A stretch of 64,000 bases of DNA from Cocleimonas flava (GTDB lineage Bacteria; Pseudomonadota; Gammaproteobacteria; Thiotrichales; Thiotrichaceae), in contig NZ_SMFQ01000004.1 of the NCBI RefSeq assembly GCF_004339015.1, positions 555,803-619,802 on the forward strand, given 5' to 3'. A program made the position numbers and the translations under genes. Of the stretch, positions 8,936-18,763 are shown in pieces (the first letter of the stretch is position 1; each line of letters starts with the position of its first letter). The notes below the pieces were generated by a model that saw only the letters and a program-made list of their open reading frames with translations, had not been told where the DNA came from and did no database searches.

Positions 8936-11761
8936 ATGAATAATGAAGTACAAACAAAAAAACCAGAAACAAATATGGAACCACTGCAAAAGCAGGTTCG
9001 TATTGTAGGAAACCTTCTTGGCGAGGTTTTGAAAGAACAAGAAGGTGAAGCGATTTTTGATACGGTTGAATACTTAAGAACAGGCTATATCAGCTTGCGT
9101 CATAAAGATGATCCACAAAAACGTTTGGATCTCATGGCATATATCGAAACACTTGACGAACACACACTGAAACAAGTGACCCGTGCTTTCAATACCTTTT
9201 ATGTACTTTCCAATATTGTTGAAGAAGATTATTTGCACCGCGAACGGCGTAACCTCTATAAACAAGACGATCGAAAACTCTGGCAAGGCTCATTCCTGAG
9301 AACGGTCGATGAAATTGCAGAATCTGGAATCTCTGCAGAAGATATGCAAAGAATTATCGATGAGTTACGTTACACCCCGGTTTTTACGGCCCACCCTACT
9401 GAAGCTCGCCGAAGAACGATGATGACATTACAGCGTCGTATCTTTCTTATAATTGATCAACTGAATAGAGACGAACTCACTTCAGAAGAAAGAGGCTCAC
9501 TGCAAAACCAGCTCAAATCGCAAATTCAATTATTATGGCGCACTAAAGAAGTCAGGTTAAACAAACCAACGGTAGAAGATGAAGTGCGCTACGGGCTGTT
9601 TTATTTTCAGGCAAGCCTGTTTGAAGCAATACCCATGGTTTATCGTTATTTTGAACGAGCAACACGTAAAGTGTATGGCTCTGGAAAAATTAACATACCC
9701 AGCCTATTAAAATTCGGTTCCTGGATTGGTGGTGATAGAGATGGCAACCCTTTTGTAACCCCTGCCGTCACTCGAAATGCCATTCGCCTGCATATGCAAG
9801 AAGCGCTCAACGAATACCATTGTCGTATTGTGAAACTGCGTAGTATTTTATCTCACGATATAGAATACATAACACCAAGTGCAGAATTTATAACTTCACT
9901 GAAAGCGGATGAAGCAGAACTAAAAGAATTTATTTCTAAACGAAAAACCGAACTGTTTGAAAATGAGCCCTATAGACAGAAACTTGACTATATGGCGCAT
10001 AGATTAAATGCAAACTTTCTCATCGTGAGAAGTTATATCAGTGGAGAAAAAGCTGATATGTCCTCTGGCGCGTTAAAAGGCACCTACAAAGAAGTTACTG
10101 AGTTTCTCAATGAGCTCTATTTAATACGCGACTCTCTGATCAGTCACAACGATCAGTATATTGCTAACAGAGAACTTAAAGATTTAATCCGCTTAGTAGA
10201 AACCTGTGGTTTCACTTTGTATAAATTAGATCTTCGACAAGAATCAACCGTGCATACACGAACGGTTACCGAAGTGCTTAAGCAATTTACCCCAGATCAG
10301 GATTACGAGACATTATCTGAAACACAACGCATTGAAACTCTGGCAAATTTAATATCGCGGGTTAATTTACCAAAACCCAATCCGGAATCACTATCTGCAG
10401 AATCTGTCGAGGCATTAGAATTATTTGATACGATGGAGGAAATGCGCGCCGAAACAGGCGATAGCATTTTTGGTACGTATGTCATTTCAATGACGCATAC
10501 CGCCAGCCATGTTTTAGAAGTGATGTTCCTGGCTAGACTGGCAGGTATCGTTGGCACAGATGCCGATGGCAAACCATTCTGCAATATACAAATCTCCCCG
10601 CTATTCGAAACTATTGAAGATTTACGTCACATCAGTGAAGTACTCACCAATCTATTCGAAAACCCTGTGTATATGGAATTACTTAAAGTTTCGGGGAATT
10701 TACAGGAAGTCATGCTGGGTTATTCCGACTCATGTAAGGACGGCGGCATCCTCGCGTCGCAATGGAATTTATACAATGCCCAGAAACAGGTTATCGCACT
10801 AACAGACTCCTATGGCGTTAAATGCCGTATGTTCCATGGTCGTGGAGGGACTGTAGGACGTGGCGGCGGTCCAACGCATGAAGCGATAATTTCGCAACCG
10901 CCTGATACCGTTCATGGTCAAATCAAATTCACCGAGCAAGGTGAAGTCTTATCAAACAAATACAGTAATACCGAAACCGCAGTGTATGAATTGGGTGTGG
11001 GAATCACAGGGCTGTTAAAAGCGAGTCAATCTATCGTCAAAAAGCATGGGAAATATGCAGATAATTATCTTCAGGCAATGGCAGATATCGCCGTTTCAGG
11101 AGAGCAAAGTTATCGAGACTTGACGGATAACACCGAAGGTTTTCAGGATTATTTCTACGAAAACACACCCGTTACCGAAATTGGGCAGATGAATATCGGA
11201 TCACGCCCTTCACACCGTAAAACAGATCGCTCTAAAGCGTCTATTCGTGCTATTCCCTGGGTATTTGGCTGGTCACTATCACGACATACGCTACCTGCCT
11301 GGTATGGTATTGGAACAGCCCTCGAAACATTCCGTAAAGAACATGGCGAGTTATTGTTAAGAGAAATGTACCAGAAATGGCCATTCTTCAAAGCGTTGTT
11401 GAGTAATGTGCAAATGTCTTTATTCAAAGCGCAAATGGATATCGCCAAGGAATATTCAAACCTGTGGAAAGACAAGAAACGCTCAGCCATTATCTACGAC
11501 AAAATAGCCGCTGAATATCACCTAACCGTTAGAGAATTATTATCCGTTGCACAGATCGATAATCTTCTTCAAGAAACACCATTGTTGCAATATTCACTGG
11601 AACGTCGCGAACCATATCTTGATCCATTAAATCATATCCAGATAACGGTACTAGGAAGACACCGGGAATTTATCAGCAAATCCGAAGAAGAATCACCCTG
11701 GATTGATGAGCTATTGCTGACAATTAATGCCATTGCAGCGGGAATGCGAAACACAGGATAA
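8936..11761 (+). CDS. ppc: Phosphoenolpyruvate carboxylase
   Basis: Fixes bicarbonate onto PEP to give oxaloacetate, an anaplerotic step. 941 residues, somewhat longer than the E. coli enzyme. Visible signatures: VFTAHPTEARRRT (catalytic His), GSWIGGDRDGNPFVTP, VMLGYSDSCKDGGILASQW, and the glycine loop FHGRGGTVGRGGGPTHEAI. The C-terminus GMRNTG is the conserved end. Monocistronic, with the next gene convergent. The window also encodes an oxaloacetate decarboxylase pump, so oxaloacetate can be made and consumed by neighbouring loci. Confidence 0.98.
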   Translation: MNNEVQTKKPETNMEPLQKQVRIVGNLLGEVLKEQEGEAIFDTVEYLRTGYISLRHKDDPQKRLDLMAYIETLDEHTLKQVTRAFNTFYVLSNIVEEDYLHRERRNLYKQDDRKLWQGSFLRTVDEIAESGISAEDMQRIIDELRYTPVFTAHPTEARRRTMMTLQRRIFLIIDQLNRDELTSEERGSLQNQLKSQIQLLWRTKEVRLNKPTVEDEVRYGLFYFQASLFEAIPMVYRYFERATRKVYGSGKINIPSLLKFGSWIGGDRDGNPFVTPAVTRNAIRLHMQEALNEYHCRIVKLRSILSHDIEYITPSAEFITSLKADEAELKEFISKRKTELFENEPYRQKLDYMAHRLNANFLIVRSYISGEKADMSSGALKGTYKEVTEFLNELYLIRDSLISHNDQYIANRELKDLIRLVETCGFTLYKLDLRQESTVHTRTVTEVLKQFTPDQDYETLSETQRIETLANLISRVNLPKPNPESLSAESVEALELFDTMEEMRAETGDSIFGTYVISMTHTASHVLEVMFLARLAGIVGTDADGKPFCNIQISPLFETIEDLRHISEVLTNLFENPVYMELLKVSGNLQEVMLGYSDSCKDGGILASQWNLYNAQKQVIALTDSYGVKCRMFHGRGGTVGRGGGPTHEAIISQPPDTVHGQIKFTEQGEVLSNKYSNTETAVYELGVGITGLLKASQSIVKKHGKYADNYLQAMADIAVSGEQSYRDLTDNTEGFQDYFYENTPVTEIGQMNIGSRPSHRKTDRSKASIRAIPWVFGWSLSRHTLPAWYGIGTALETFRKEHGELLLREMYQKWPFFKALLSNVQMSLFKAQMDIAKEYSNLWKDKKRSAIIYDKIAAEYHLTVRELLSVAQIDNLLQETPLLQYSLERREPYLDPLNHIQITVLGRHREFISKSEEESPWIDELLLTINAIAAGMRNTG

Positions 11762-11785
11762 CGTAATACAGAATGAATAGTTATG

Positions 11786-11812
11786 AAAAAAACGCCTGTA
11801 AGTAGGGGGGTG
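11786..11812 (-). repeat. Interspersed C6 motif, copy 3
   Basis: Minus strand CACCCCCCTACTTACAGGCG then a T7 tract, in the convergent gap between ppc and the YgjP-like gene and at the 3' side of the latter. Confidence 0.85.
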
Positions 11813-11858
11813 TGTTTTGGTTTTTGATTATTGGGGTTAGCTAGAAATATTAGTGCTA

Positions 11859-12398
11859 TTAATCATAAATCGAACCACCCTGCTCCAACTGGATAAGCAT
11901 CAAACGCATTTCAAATTCCAATTGATGATAATCAGGTAGCATGTGTAAACACAGTCGATAGAATGCTTTGTTATGTTCTTTCTCTTTCAAATGGGCTAGC
12001 TCGTGCACGACAATCATATTTAACAATGCTTCGGATGATTGCTTAAACACCGCACTAACGCGCAATTCGTTTTTTGCCTTAAGCTTACTCCCTTGTTTGC
12101 GCGAGACATAACTGTGCAAACCCAAAGCATTGTGTACCACATGAATTTTGCTGTCATAAATCACCTTGCTCAACGGTGAAGATTTCTTAATATGCTGATT
12201 TTTCAGCCCTATTGCATACTCACGTAACTCGTGATCATTATAAATAGTATGTGGCACAGGATGCCGCTGTAATAAAAAATCAGTCAACTTGTCATTAGCC
12301 ACTAATGACCTAACTTGCCCTACAACTGTAGCGGGATAACTACCAATATATTTTTGAATTGAGGCATCGATCCCCGTAGCTGATGATAATTTAGACAT
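11859..12398 (-). CDS. YgjP-like (DUF45/M48-type) metallopeptidase-domain protein
   Basis: 179 residues. The zinc-binding helix is VVHELAHLKEKEHN (HExxH plus a downstream His), followed by FYRLCLHMLPDYHQLE, the pattern of the YgjP/SprT-like metal-dependent hydrolase family. Members are cytoplasmic and poorly characterised, and a nucleotide pyrophosphatase activity has been proposed for some. It lies downstream of the subtilase gene on the same strand with an 82-base gap, and I see no functional link. The family call rests on the HELAH context. Confidence 0.8.
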   Translation of the reverse strand: MSKLSSATGIDASIQKYIGSYPATVVGQVRSLVANDKLTDFLLQRHPVPHTIYNDHELREYAIGLKNQHIKKSSPLSKVIYDSKIHVVHNALGLHSYVSRKQGSKLKAKNELRVSAVFKQSSEALLNMIVVHELAHLKEKEHNKAFYRLCLHMLPDYHQLEFEMRLMLIQLEQGGSIYD

Positions 12399-12480
12399 GG
12401 TTTACAAAATATCAGAAAGGTATAAATATGACATCATTTCTATTATTAGATATGCCTATTTATAGAAAGAGTTGCATTCA

Positions 12481-14199
12481 TTAGAGATCTTCAAAACTAT
12501 AGTTAAATTTCCAGCCCTGCCCTTGATTTTTTCCATCAGAGACAAACCAGATTAATACTTTATTACCCCAGCTCACTATTTCTGGAGGGAGTTTAGAACC
12601 GCTGATAAGTGCCATGATTTTTCCATTGGTTTTTTCTCCATTGAAGAAATAGAGCTTATCTATTTTTGCCTCTGTATTTAGTTCGGCAAAGTTAAAACGA
12701 ATCACTTTTCCCTGTGGTGCTGTAATTAACCATTTGCAACTACTATTATAAGAATAATCATCTGCGCCACTGCCATCCTCAAGCACCCCTTCCTTTTTTA
12801 AAAATTTAGTGTCACTGCAATATAGTGTCGTGAAATCAATCGGCTCCACTTTATATTCTACAAGCCCTTCTAAGGGTGAATTAGCTTTTAAACGCACCGA
12901 AGCTGTAGCCCCGGGAATATAGAAACTGTCTGGCATACTCGCTAGGGAATATTGAAGAAACGCAGGTGAATCTGCGGTTAAACCCTTGTGGACACTGATT
13001 ACTGCATCACCTGTATCACTTGATAATGAAACTTTTCTAAACCTTATACCTTTAAAACGACCATTAGGTTTGATTGACCATGTACGGGATTGTTGATCCC
13101 CACTAATATTTATATTGGAAGTTAAATTTAAATAACCCTGAGGATTAATTAGTCGCTTATTATTTTCATTGTTGTTCTTCAAGCTATCGCAGGCTATTGC
13201 TTTAGCCAGATTAACTGCACCTGCCCCGAGCTTATTGCTAAAACGAGGATTAATCGCATCAATCTGATCAGCACTGTTCTTGATACACGCTTTAACCTGC
13301 TCCCAGGAATAAGCAGGATTCTGTAACTTTACAATTGCTGCAACAGCAGTGATTATTGCCGATGATTGCGAGGTACCCGTATGTTTTTCGTATCCGCTAT
13401 CCGTACTAAAACTGGCACTGTAAATATCTTCACCAGGGGCTGAAATATCAACGTATGCACCAAAGTTGGACGGTTTAATCTTTTTATTATCAATATCAAG
13501 TGCCGCAACTGATAAGACGCTAGCTTCTGCTGCAGGGTATTGCTTACTATTTGTCGAAAGGTTTCCAGCGGCCGCAACCACTAAAATTCCTTTATCTTTT
13601 GCCTGCTTCAGAATTTTTGATTCATGATCCGAAACATGCCCTACTCCCCAAGCTGTAAGGATAATATCGGCGCCTGCATTTATTGCATATTCAATACCTT
13701 GATAGCCGTATTTTATATATGGTGTATTCGCTTCATTCTTAATACTTTTAACTGGAATTATCTTTATGTACTTTGGGGCATTATCACCATAAATGGATTC
13801 TGTGATTCTGGTAATAATACCGGCTAAATGCGTACCATGATAAAAGTCGAAACGAGTATTTAAAGGCGGTATCACAGAATTATTATTATCAGCCAAATCC
13901 CACCCATTGATATCATTTACATAGCCATTCCCATCATCATCCATACCATTTTCGGGGTTTTCCAGTGGATTATTCCAAATATATTTATTGATATCTTTAT
14001 GAGAAGTTCTAATACCATCATCTACTATGGCAATAAGAATTTTGTTTTTGGGATTTCCACTACCAATCATTTTCGGCAATTTAATTTGCGCTAAATAAGA
14101 TGATTGTTCAGTTATTTCTTGGGCTTGAACGGTTACCATATTTAATAGCAAACCAATAATTAAAGCGGGAACTAAAGCAATTTGCAGTTGTTTAATCAT
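12481..14199 (-). CDS. Secreted subtilisin-family (S8) serine protease with C-terminal CUB-like domain
   Basis: 572 residues from the ATG at 14199; starting further upstream would run through the preceding terminator. Residues 1-26 are a signal peptide (LVPALIIGLLLN, cleavage near VQA-Q). The catalytic triad is complete: D60 (AIVDDGIRTSH), H121 (HGTHLAGI), S277 (GTSQSSA), with oxyanion Asn213 (AAAGN). The last ~110 residues read like a CUB domain: paired Cys, a LEDGSG turn, CKWLITAPQGK, then KLYFFNGE and IWFVSDG. CUB domains are common in animal extracellular proteases and rare in bacteria. Probably an exported or surface protease. Its collagen-like neighbour is a possible substrate or partner, but that is inference. 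Confidence 0.9.
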   Translation of the reverse strand: MIKQLQIALVPALIIGLLLNMVTVQAQEITEQSSYLAQIKLPKMIGSGNPKNKILIAIVDDGIRTSHKDINKYIWNNPLENPENGMDDDGNGYVNDINGWDLADNNNSVIPPLNTRFDFYHGTHLAGIITRITESIYGDNAPKYIKIIPVKSIKNEANTPYIKYGYQGIEYAINAGADIILTAWGVGHVSDHESKILKQAKDKGILVVAAAGNLSTNSKQYPAAEASVLSVAALDIDNKKIKPSNFGAYVDISAPGEDIYSASFSTDSGYEKHTGTSQSSAIITAVAAIVKLQNPAYSWEQVKACIKNSADQIDAINPRFSNKLGAGAVNLAKAIACDSLKNNNENNKRLINPQGYLNLTSNINISGDQQSRTWSIKPNGRFKGIRFRKVSLSSDTGDAVISVHKGLTADSPAFLQYSLASMPDSFYIPGATASVRLKANSPLEGLVEYKVEPIDFTTLYCSDTKFLKKEGVLEDGSGADDYSYNSSCKWLITAPQGKVIRFNFAELNTEAKIDKLYFFNGEKTNGKIMALISGSKLPPEIVSWGNKVLIWFVSDGKNQGQGWKFNYSFEDL

Positions 14200-14225
14200 A
14201 AATTCATATAACGCGTAAGTGATAC

Positions 14226-14253
14226 AAAAAGAAGCCTGCTTTGCGCAGGCCTC
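14226..14253 (-). terminator. Terminator after the collagen-like gene
   Basis: Stem GCCTGC-TTTGC-GCAGGC (14234-14250), followed on the minus strand by TTC and T5. It separates the collagen-like gene from the subtilase gene. Confidence 0.75.
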
Positions 14254-14275
14254 TACATTTATAATAGTAAAATTT

Positions 14276-15631
14276 TTATTGAATTGAGATAAGAGTTGAT
14301 TCAGCACCACCTTTTTCACCCCATACTCTAGGGGAGAGTCCAGGTCCATTACCCGGATGAATGGGTACACGCCCACGAAGATCTGGTAAAGCGAATGAGG
14401 TTCTACAATCACCACCATAGGTACAACCAATAATCGAAAACAATGCTGAATGTTGCGATATAGCTAATAGTTGACCATCTGCAAAAGCCCAACCTCTAGG
14501 TGCAAAGTTTCCACTAAACATAATTATTTCACCCAAAAGGGGGTCAACTGAACTTCGTGAAGGGAAAACACCTTGCAATGCAATGATATAATTGATTGTG
14601 TTAAAAGGTTGCATATTATTCACAGGCTGATCATAGTTTGCAGTATAACTTGGCTTCCCCCCAGCAACATAACTTTCACTAACATTGTCCCAGTACAGCA
14701 TACTTCCGACTGGAACACCGTTAGTAGGTACTGGATTTGATGCCGTTTTATATGCAGGAGGCGTTAGATCAGAATCCCACACAATAATATCGCCTGTATT
14801 AGCGCCATCAGGCAATTCGGTACCAGGCAAACCCTGAGCTCCTTGCGGTCCTTCAGGTCCTGTATCACCTTGTGGTCCTTGTGGTCCAATTGGTCCCACT
14901 AAACCCTGAGGCCCTTCTGGCCCGGTATTTCCTATTGGCCCTTGAAGACCAATAGGTCCGGCTACTCCATCTGCACCAGTAGGCCCAGTATCTCCTTTCG
15001 GGCCGATAGCACCGGTTAAACCTTGCGGGCCAATCGGACCCTGTGGGCCTGCGGAACCTTCAGCTCCTAAAGCGCCTTTACAATCTAGGACATCAACAAC
15101 CCCACTACTATCCGTATCTTCGGTTGCTAAATCACCTAAACCGTTACCATTTATATCCCAACATGCAATACCACTAAGGCCTATTGGTCCTTGTGGCCCT
15201 TCGACTCCCATAGGCCCAACTGGACCTTGTGGGCCCGTAGCACCAGTATTACCAGCAATTCCCTGAGGTCCTGTTGCGCCTCTTTCCCCAGCAGGACCTG
15301 CTACTCCTGTAGCACCAGTGGCACCTTGAGGACCTGTAGCTCCTTGAGGCCCGGTACTACCAGTATCCCCTTTCAGACCTTGTTCACCTTGAGGTCCGGG
15401 TATTCCTACCATCTCATTTACGCTGGTACTAAGTACGGTTAGTGATTCTTTATTGGTATCGATAGCACTCGCTAAGTCAGAAAAATTTGTATTCACCTCT
15501 GATGCCAGTGCAGGTTGGCCTGCTACAAATGTATGAGTTACCACTGTGCTTTCTGCAAATACTGAATTAGCTCCTACCATTAAAGGTATCGCTAATAAAC
15601 ATGACGTTTTCTTAGATCTTAATTTATACAC
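14276..15631 (-). CDS. Collagen-like repeat protein with tail-collar C-terminus
   Basis: About 450 residues. I choose the GTG at 15631 because GGGAG sits seven bases before it; a TTG two codons upstream would be too close to that site. A signal peptide follows (CLLAIPLMVGANSVFA). Two blocks of Gly-X-Y triplets (GPQGEQGLKGDTGSTGPQG-type; residues ~75-150 and ~190-280) flank a 40-residue insert with Asp-rich turns (DINGNGLGD, DTDSSGVVD), likely calcium binding. The last ~85 residues are a phage tail-collar-type domain (GEIIMFSGNFAPRGWAFADG, then LPDLRGRVPIHPG). The domain stops soon after GEKGGAES, earlier than usual for this family. Likely a trimeric surface fibre. Confidence 0.88.
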   Translation of the reverse strand: MYKLRSKKTSCLLAIPLMVGANSVFAESTVVTHTFVAGQPALASEVNTNFSDLASAIDTNKESLTVLSTSVNEMVGIPGPQGEQGLKGDTGSTGPQGATGPQGATGATGVAGPAGERGATGPQGIAGNTGATGPQGPVGPMGVEGPQGPIGLSGIACWDINGNGLGDLATEDTDSSGVVDVLDCKGALGAEGSAGPQGPIGPQGLTGAIGPKGDTGPTGADGVAGPIGLQGPIGNTGPEGPQGLVGPIGPQGPQGDTGPEGPQGAQGLPGTELPDGANTGDIIVWDSDLTPPAYKTASNPVPTNGVPVGSMLYWDNVSESYVAGGKPSYTANYDQPVNNMQPFNTINYIIALQGVFPSRSSVDPLLGEIIMFSGNFAPRGWAFADGQLLAISQHSALFSIIGCTYGGDCRTSFALPDLRGRVPIHPGNGPGLSPRVWGEKGGAESTLISIQ

Positions 15632-15681
15632 TTCCAATCTCCCTTGTTATTTATACTTAAAACTTATTTTTATATTCTGTC

Positions 15682-15867
15682 TTACTGCCAAACGTGGCCG
15701 TCATCCCATTTAAAACCCCATTTAGCTTTTTCTTCTAACGTCTCTTGTGAATTTTCATCAACTGAAGTAGAGCTCTTACCGCCACCACATGCTGATAACA
15801 TTAAAAAAGTCATTAGAACCATAGTTAATTTTACTGCTAAAGATTGATGTTTCCTTATAGACATCAT
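15682..15867 (-). CDS. Small lipoprotein
   Basis: 61 residues from the ATG at 15867, preceded by GAGGG at good spacing; a start five codons upstream is less likely. Lipobox LSAC with Cys27 after a hydrophobic stretch (MVLMTFLML), then a short acidic tail ending WDDGHVWQ. It precedes the collagen-like gene by about 50 bases and may be co-transcribed. No family recognised; an anchor or entry-exclusion-like role cannot be judged. Confidence 0.6.
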   Translation of the reverse strand: MMSIRKHQSLAVKLTMVLMTFLMLSACGGGKSSTSVDENSQETLEEKAKWGFKWDDGHVWQ

Positions 15868-16271
15868 TGGTATATCCCTCATTATTTTTATATTGGAAGT
15901 AAAAGAGATAAGCTGCGATTCATCCCATTTACTGCATTTGAAAATCGAATATATTTAGTTATTTTTATATTTTAAAACGTTTCAACGTTTATATTTTTTT
16001 ACATGTCTCGAAAATAATTATATACGCAAACTAAATTTACAAGCAATTGCTTGAGACAGCATATGTACTCTGCTTTGCTAAATAAGTGAGTTTTTGAATC
16101 GAGTAAAAATCAATAAAATTTGATGTAACCACCTGTTTTTTAGTAAAAATTAATGCTCACTATAAACCCCAAAAAACTTAATCAAAAGAATTAAAATTAT
16201 TTAAATAAACGGTTAACAAAATAGTCCTTTTGTCAGTTTTTGTTTAATTCCACCTAAATAATAACTCGGAT

Positions 16272-16328
16272 AATCAGATTCATTTAAAAAGCGTGCACAT
16301 GTAAACATGTGTCTTCAAAAGTCTGATT
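16272..16328. other. Nested inverted repeat
   Basis: Outer arms AATCAGA (16272-16278) and TCTGATT (16322-16328) enclose a perfect inner palindrome CACATGT-AA-ACATGTG (16296-16311). It could be an operator or a cruciform upstream of oadG. No T run, so not a terminator. Confidence 0.45.
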
Positions 16329-16391
16329 AATGCACAAATGAATTAATAGAGTTAAGGTAGTTATCAATTAAAAATAAATAATAAAAAATGA

Positions 16392-16418
16392 CACCCCCCT
16401 ACTTTGAGCCACTTTTTT
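16392..16418 (+). repeat. Interspersed C6 motif, copy 4
   Basis: CACCCCCCTACTTTGAGCCAC then T6, in a divergent promoter region about 210 bases before oadG, with no upstream gene in the same orientation. Confidence 0.85.
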
Positions 16419-16626
16419 CATCAATTGATTTTCCAATAATTAAAATTGCTTTTCCAGTATGAAAACGATCTGAATTGACATCACTTAACAGGAAAGATAA
16501 TTTGTATCTGGTTCATAATTGAAACTTTTGCTGTGATTGTCAGCTTTTTTTCCTATTATGATGGTAGTATCCCTCCTGAAATAAATTTTCAGTTTTTAAT
16601 CATTAATTCAAGAACACTCTATAAAT

Positions 16627-16878
16627 ATGGATAATTCTTTAATAGAACAAGGGTTTAATCTCATGCTTTTTGGCATGGGGACAGTATTTATTTTCCTTAC
16701 GATACTTATTTTCGCTACCGCGGGCATGTCTAAAACGATATTACGCTGGTTTCCTGAAAAAATTATTGAACCACCTACCCCAAAAAAGAGAGCTACGGCA
16801 GCTAGTGGGGCTAGTATTGCTCCTGCTACCTTAAAAATACTTCAAGCAGCCATAGACCAACACCGTAAAGGTAAATAA
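16627..16878 (+). CDS. oadG: Oxaloacetate decarboxylase gamma subunit
   Basis: 83 residues: one N-terminal membrane helix (LMLFGMGTVFIFLTILIFAT) followed by a short cytoplasmic tail with a proline patch (EPPTPKKR). This is the usual small OadG architecture. In the family it anchors the alpha subunit to the membrane beta subunit and helps assembly. First gene of oadGAB, 58 bases before oadA. Confidence 0.9.
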   Translation: MDNSLIEQGFNLMLFGMGTVFIFLTILIFATAGMSKTILRWFPEKIIEPPTPKKRATAASGASIAPATLKILQAAIDQHRKGK

Positions 16879-16936
16879 ACGAATTCCCATTTTTTGTTGG
16901 GGTAAACGATAACCTAAATGAAATAGTTAAAGCACT

Positions 16937-18754
16937 ATGAGTCAGAAACAAAATACAAGCAACAACCCCAATAAACTTCAAATCACTGATGTGGTTTTAC
17001 GTGATGGGCATCAATCTTTATTCGCGACTAGAATGAGACTTGCAGACATGTTACCTATTGCTGAAAAGCTAGATAATGTGGGTTATTGGTCAGTTGAAAC
17101 ATGGGGCGGAGCGACGTTTGACTCTTGCATACGCTTCCTCGGTGAAGATCCATGGGATCGTATTCGCCAACTTAAAGCAGCAATGCCTAAAACGCCTCAA
17201 CAAATGCTGTTTCGTGCTCAAAATATCCTCGGTTACCGTCATTATGCAGACGATGTTGTTAATAAATTCGTAGAACGAGCGGCCGTAAACGGCGTAGATG
17301 TTTTCCGTGTTTTTGATGCGATGAATGATACCCGCAATATGGAAACAGCGTTAAAGGCGGTCAAGGAAACAGGTAAGCATGCTCAAGCTACCATGTCTTA
17401 TACCGTTAGCCCTGTTCATGATCTACAAGGCTGGCTCGATATGGCTAAACGCCTTGAAGACATCGGCAGTGATTCACTCTGTATCAAAGATATGGCGGGA
17501 TTACTAAAACCTTATGCTGGCTTTGAATTAGTTTCTGAATTAAAGAAGGTTGTTGATTTAGACATCCACGTGCATTGTCACGCCACGACTGGCTTATCTT
17601 GCATGACCAATCTTAAATGTGCTGAAGCTGGTGCGGCTCGCGTTGATACGTCAATATCTTCAATGTCGATGACCTACGGCCATTCTTCTACAGAATCAAT
17701 GGTTGCGACCATGCAAGGCACAGACCGCGATACGGGTCTTGATTTAGTCCTTATTGAAGAAATTTCTGCTTACTTCCGTGAAGTTCGTAAAAAATACGCA
17801 AAGTGGGAAGGTTCTTTAAAAGGTATCGATTCACGTATTTTACTGGCTCAAGTTCCTGGTGGCATGCTTACCAATATGGAAGGTCAACTCAAAGAACAAG
17901 GTGCTGGCGACAAACTAGACGAAGTATTAGCGGAAATTCCTAGAGTACGAAAGGATCTTGGTTATATTCCACTGGTTACACCAACTTCTCAAATCGTTGG
18001 GACACAGGCTGTACTCAATGTATTAACAGGTGAGCGTTATAAAAAGCTTACCGGTGAGGCTGCCGGTGTTCTTCGTGGCGAATATGGCGCAACGCCTTCT
18101 AACGTGAATGAAGAGTTACAAAAGGAAGCTTTGGCTGGAGACGAACTAGTCACTTGCCGACCTGCTGATTTACTCGAGTCTGAATTAGATAAGATCAAAG
18201 ACGAACTTGTCGCAATTGCTAAAGAGAAGTCTATAGAACTTACTGAAGGCGAAGGCTTGATCGATGATGTTCTGACCTATGCTCTATTCCCTCAGGTGGG
18301 ATTGAAATTCCTTGAAAACAGAAACAACCCTGATGCATTTGAGCCTATCCCAACAGGTAAAGAAGGTTCTACAGTAACATCAGCAACGGGAGAAGAGGTT
18401 TACACCGTAACCGTTGATGGCGTTGATCATGTTGTTACCGTTGGCAATGGTGGTGATATCACGGGTGTTGTTCCTACCTCTGGCGGATCTGCTGCAGGCG
18501 CATCAGCAGCTGGCGCGGGTGCCGCACCAAGCTCTTCGGAAGGGGAAGGTTTCCCAGCACCGATGGCAGGAAACGTATTTAAGGTTCAGGTCGCTCCGGG
18601 AGATCTCGTTGATGAAGGTGATGTAATGATCATTCTTGAGGCAATGAAAATGGAGATTACGGTGATCGCACCTAAGTCCGCTACTGTCGTAGATGTCGCA
18701 GTAAAAGAAGGCGACGATGTAGCCCTCGGCGATATATTAGTGACACTGGCCTAG
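16937..18754 (+). CDS. oadA: Oxaloacetate decarboxylase alpha subunit (carboxyltransferase plus biotin carrier)
   Basis: 605 residues. The N-terminal carboxyltransferase barrel begins [14 protein letters not shown] (metal and substrate site), with Lys in [11 protein letters not shown] and the ligand pair [10 protein letters not shown] linker rich in Gly, Ala and Ser ([14 protein letters not shown]) leads to a biotinyl domain with the biotin-accepting Lys571 in EAMKMEI. It transfers CO2 from oxaloacetate to biotin; OadB then decarboxylates carboxybiotin and exports Na+. A pyruvate carboxylase B-type subunit is excluded by the adjacent oadG and oadB. Confidence 0.96.
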   Translation: MSQKQNTSNNPNKLQITDVVLRDGHQSLFATRMRLADMLPIAEKLDNVGYWSVETWGGATFDSCIRFLGEDPWDRIRQLKAAMPKTPQQMLFRAQNILGYRHYADDVVNKFVERAAVNGVDVFRVFDAMNDTRNMETALKAVKETGKHAQATMSYTVSPVHDLQGWLDMAKRLEDIGSDSLCIKDMAGLLKPYAGFELVSELKKVVDLDIHVHCHATTGLSCMTNLKCAEAGAARVDTSISSMSMTYGHSSTESMVATMQGTDRDTGLDLVLIEEISAYFREVRKKYAKWEGSLKGIDSRILLAQVPGGMLTNMEGQLKEQGAGDKLDEVLAEIPRVRKDLGYIPLVTPTSQIVGTQAVLNVLTGERYKKLTGEAAGVLRGEYGATPSNVNEELQKEALAGDELVTCRPADLLESELDKIKDELVAIAKEKSIELTEGEGLIDDVLTYALFPQVGLKFLENRNNPDAFEPIPTGKEGSTVTSATGEEVYTVTVDGVDHVVTVGNGGDITGVVPTSGGSAAGASAAGAGAAPSSSEGEGFPAPMAGNVFKVQVAPGDLVDEGDVMIILEAMKMEITVIAPKSATVVDVAVKEGDDVALGDILVTLA

Positions 18755-18763
18755 GACTCGCTC

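Larger units (their letters stand above)
15868..16626. other. Long AT-rich divergent intergenic region
   Basis: About 760 bases between the surface-protein genes (minus) and oadG (plus). No ORF of note. It contains an inverted-repeat structure (16272-16328) and C6 motif copy 4 (16392-16418). Promoters for both sides must lie here. Confidence 0.6.

Noticed and set aside
14200..14430. Long N-terminal extension of the subtilase
   Set aside because: It would run through a terminator hairpin and into the 3' end of the collagen-like gene; the ATG at 14199 starts a proper signal peptide.
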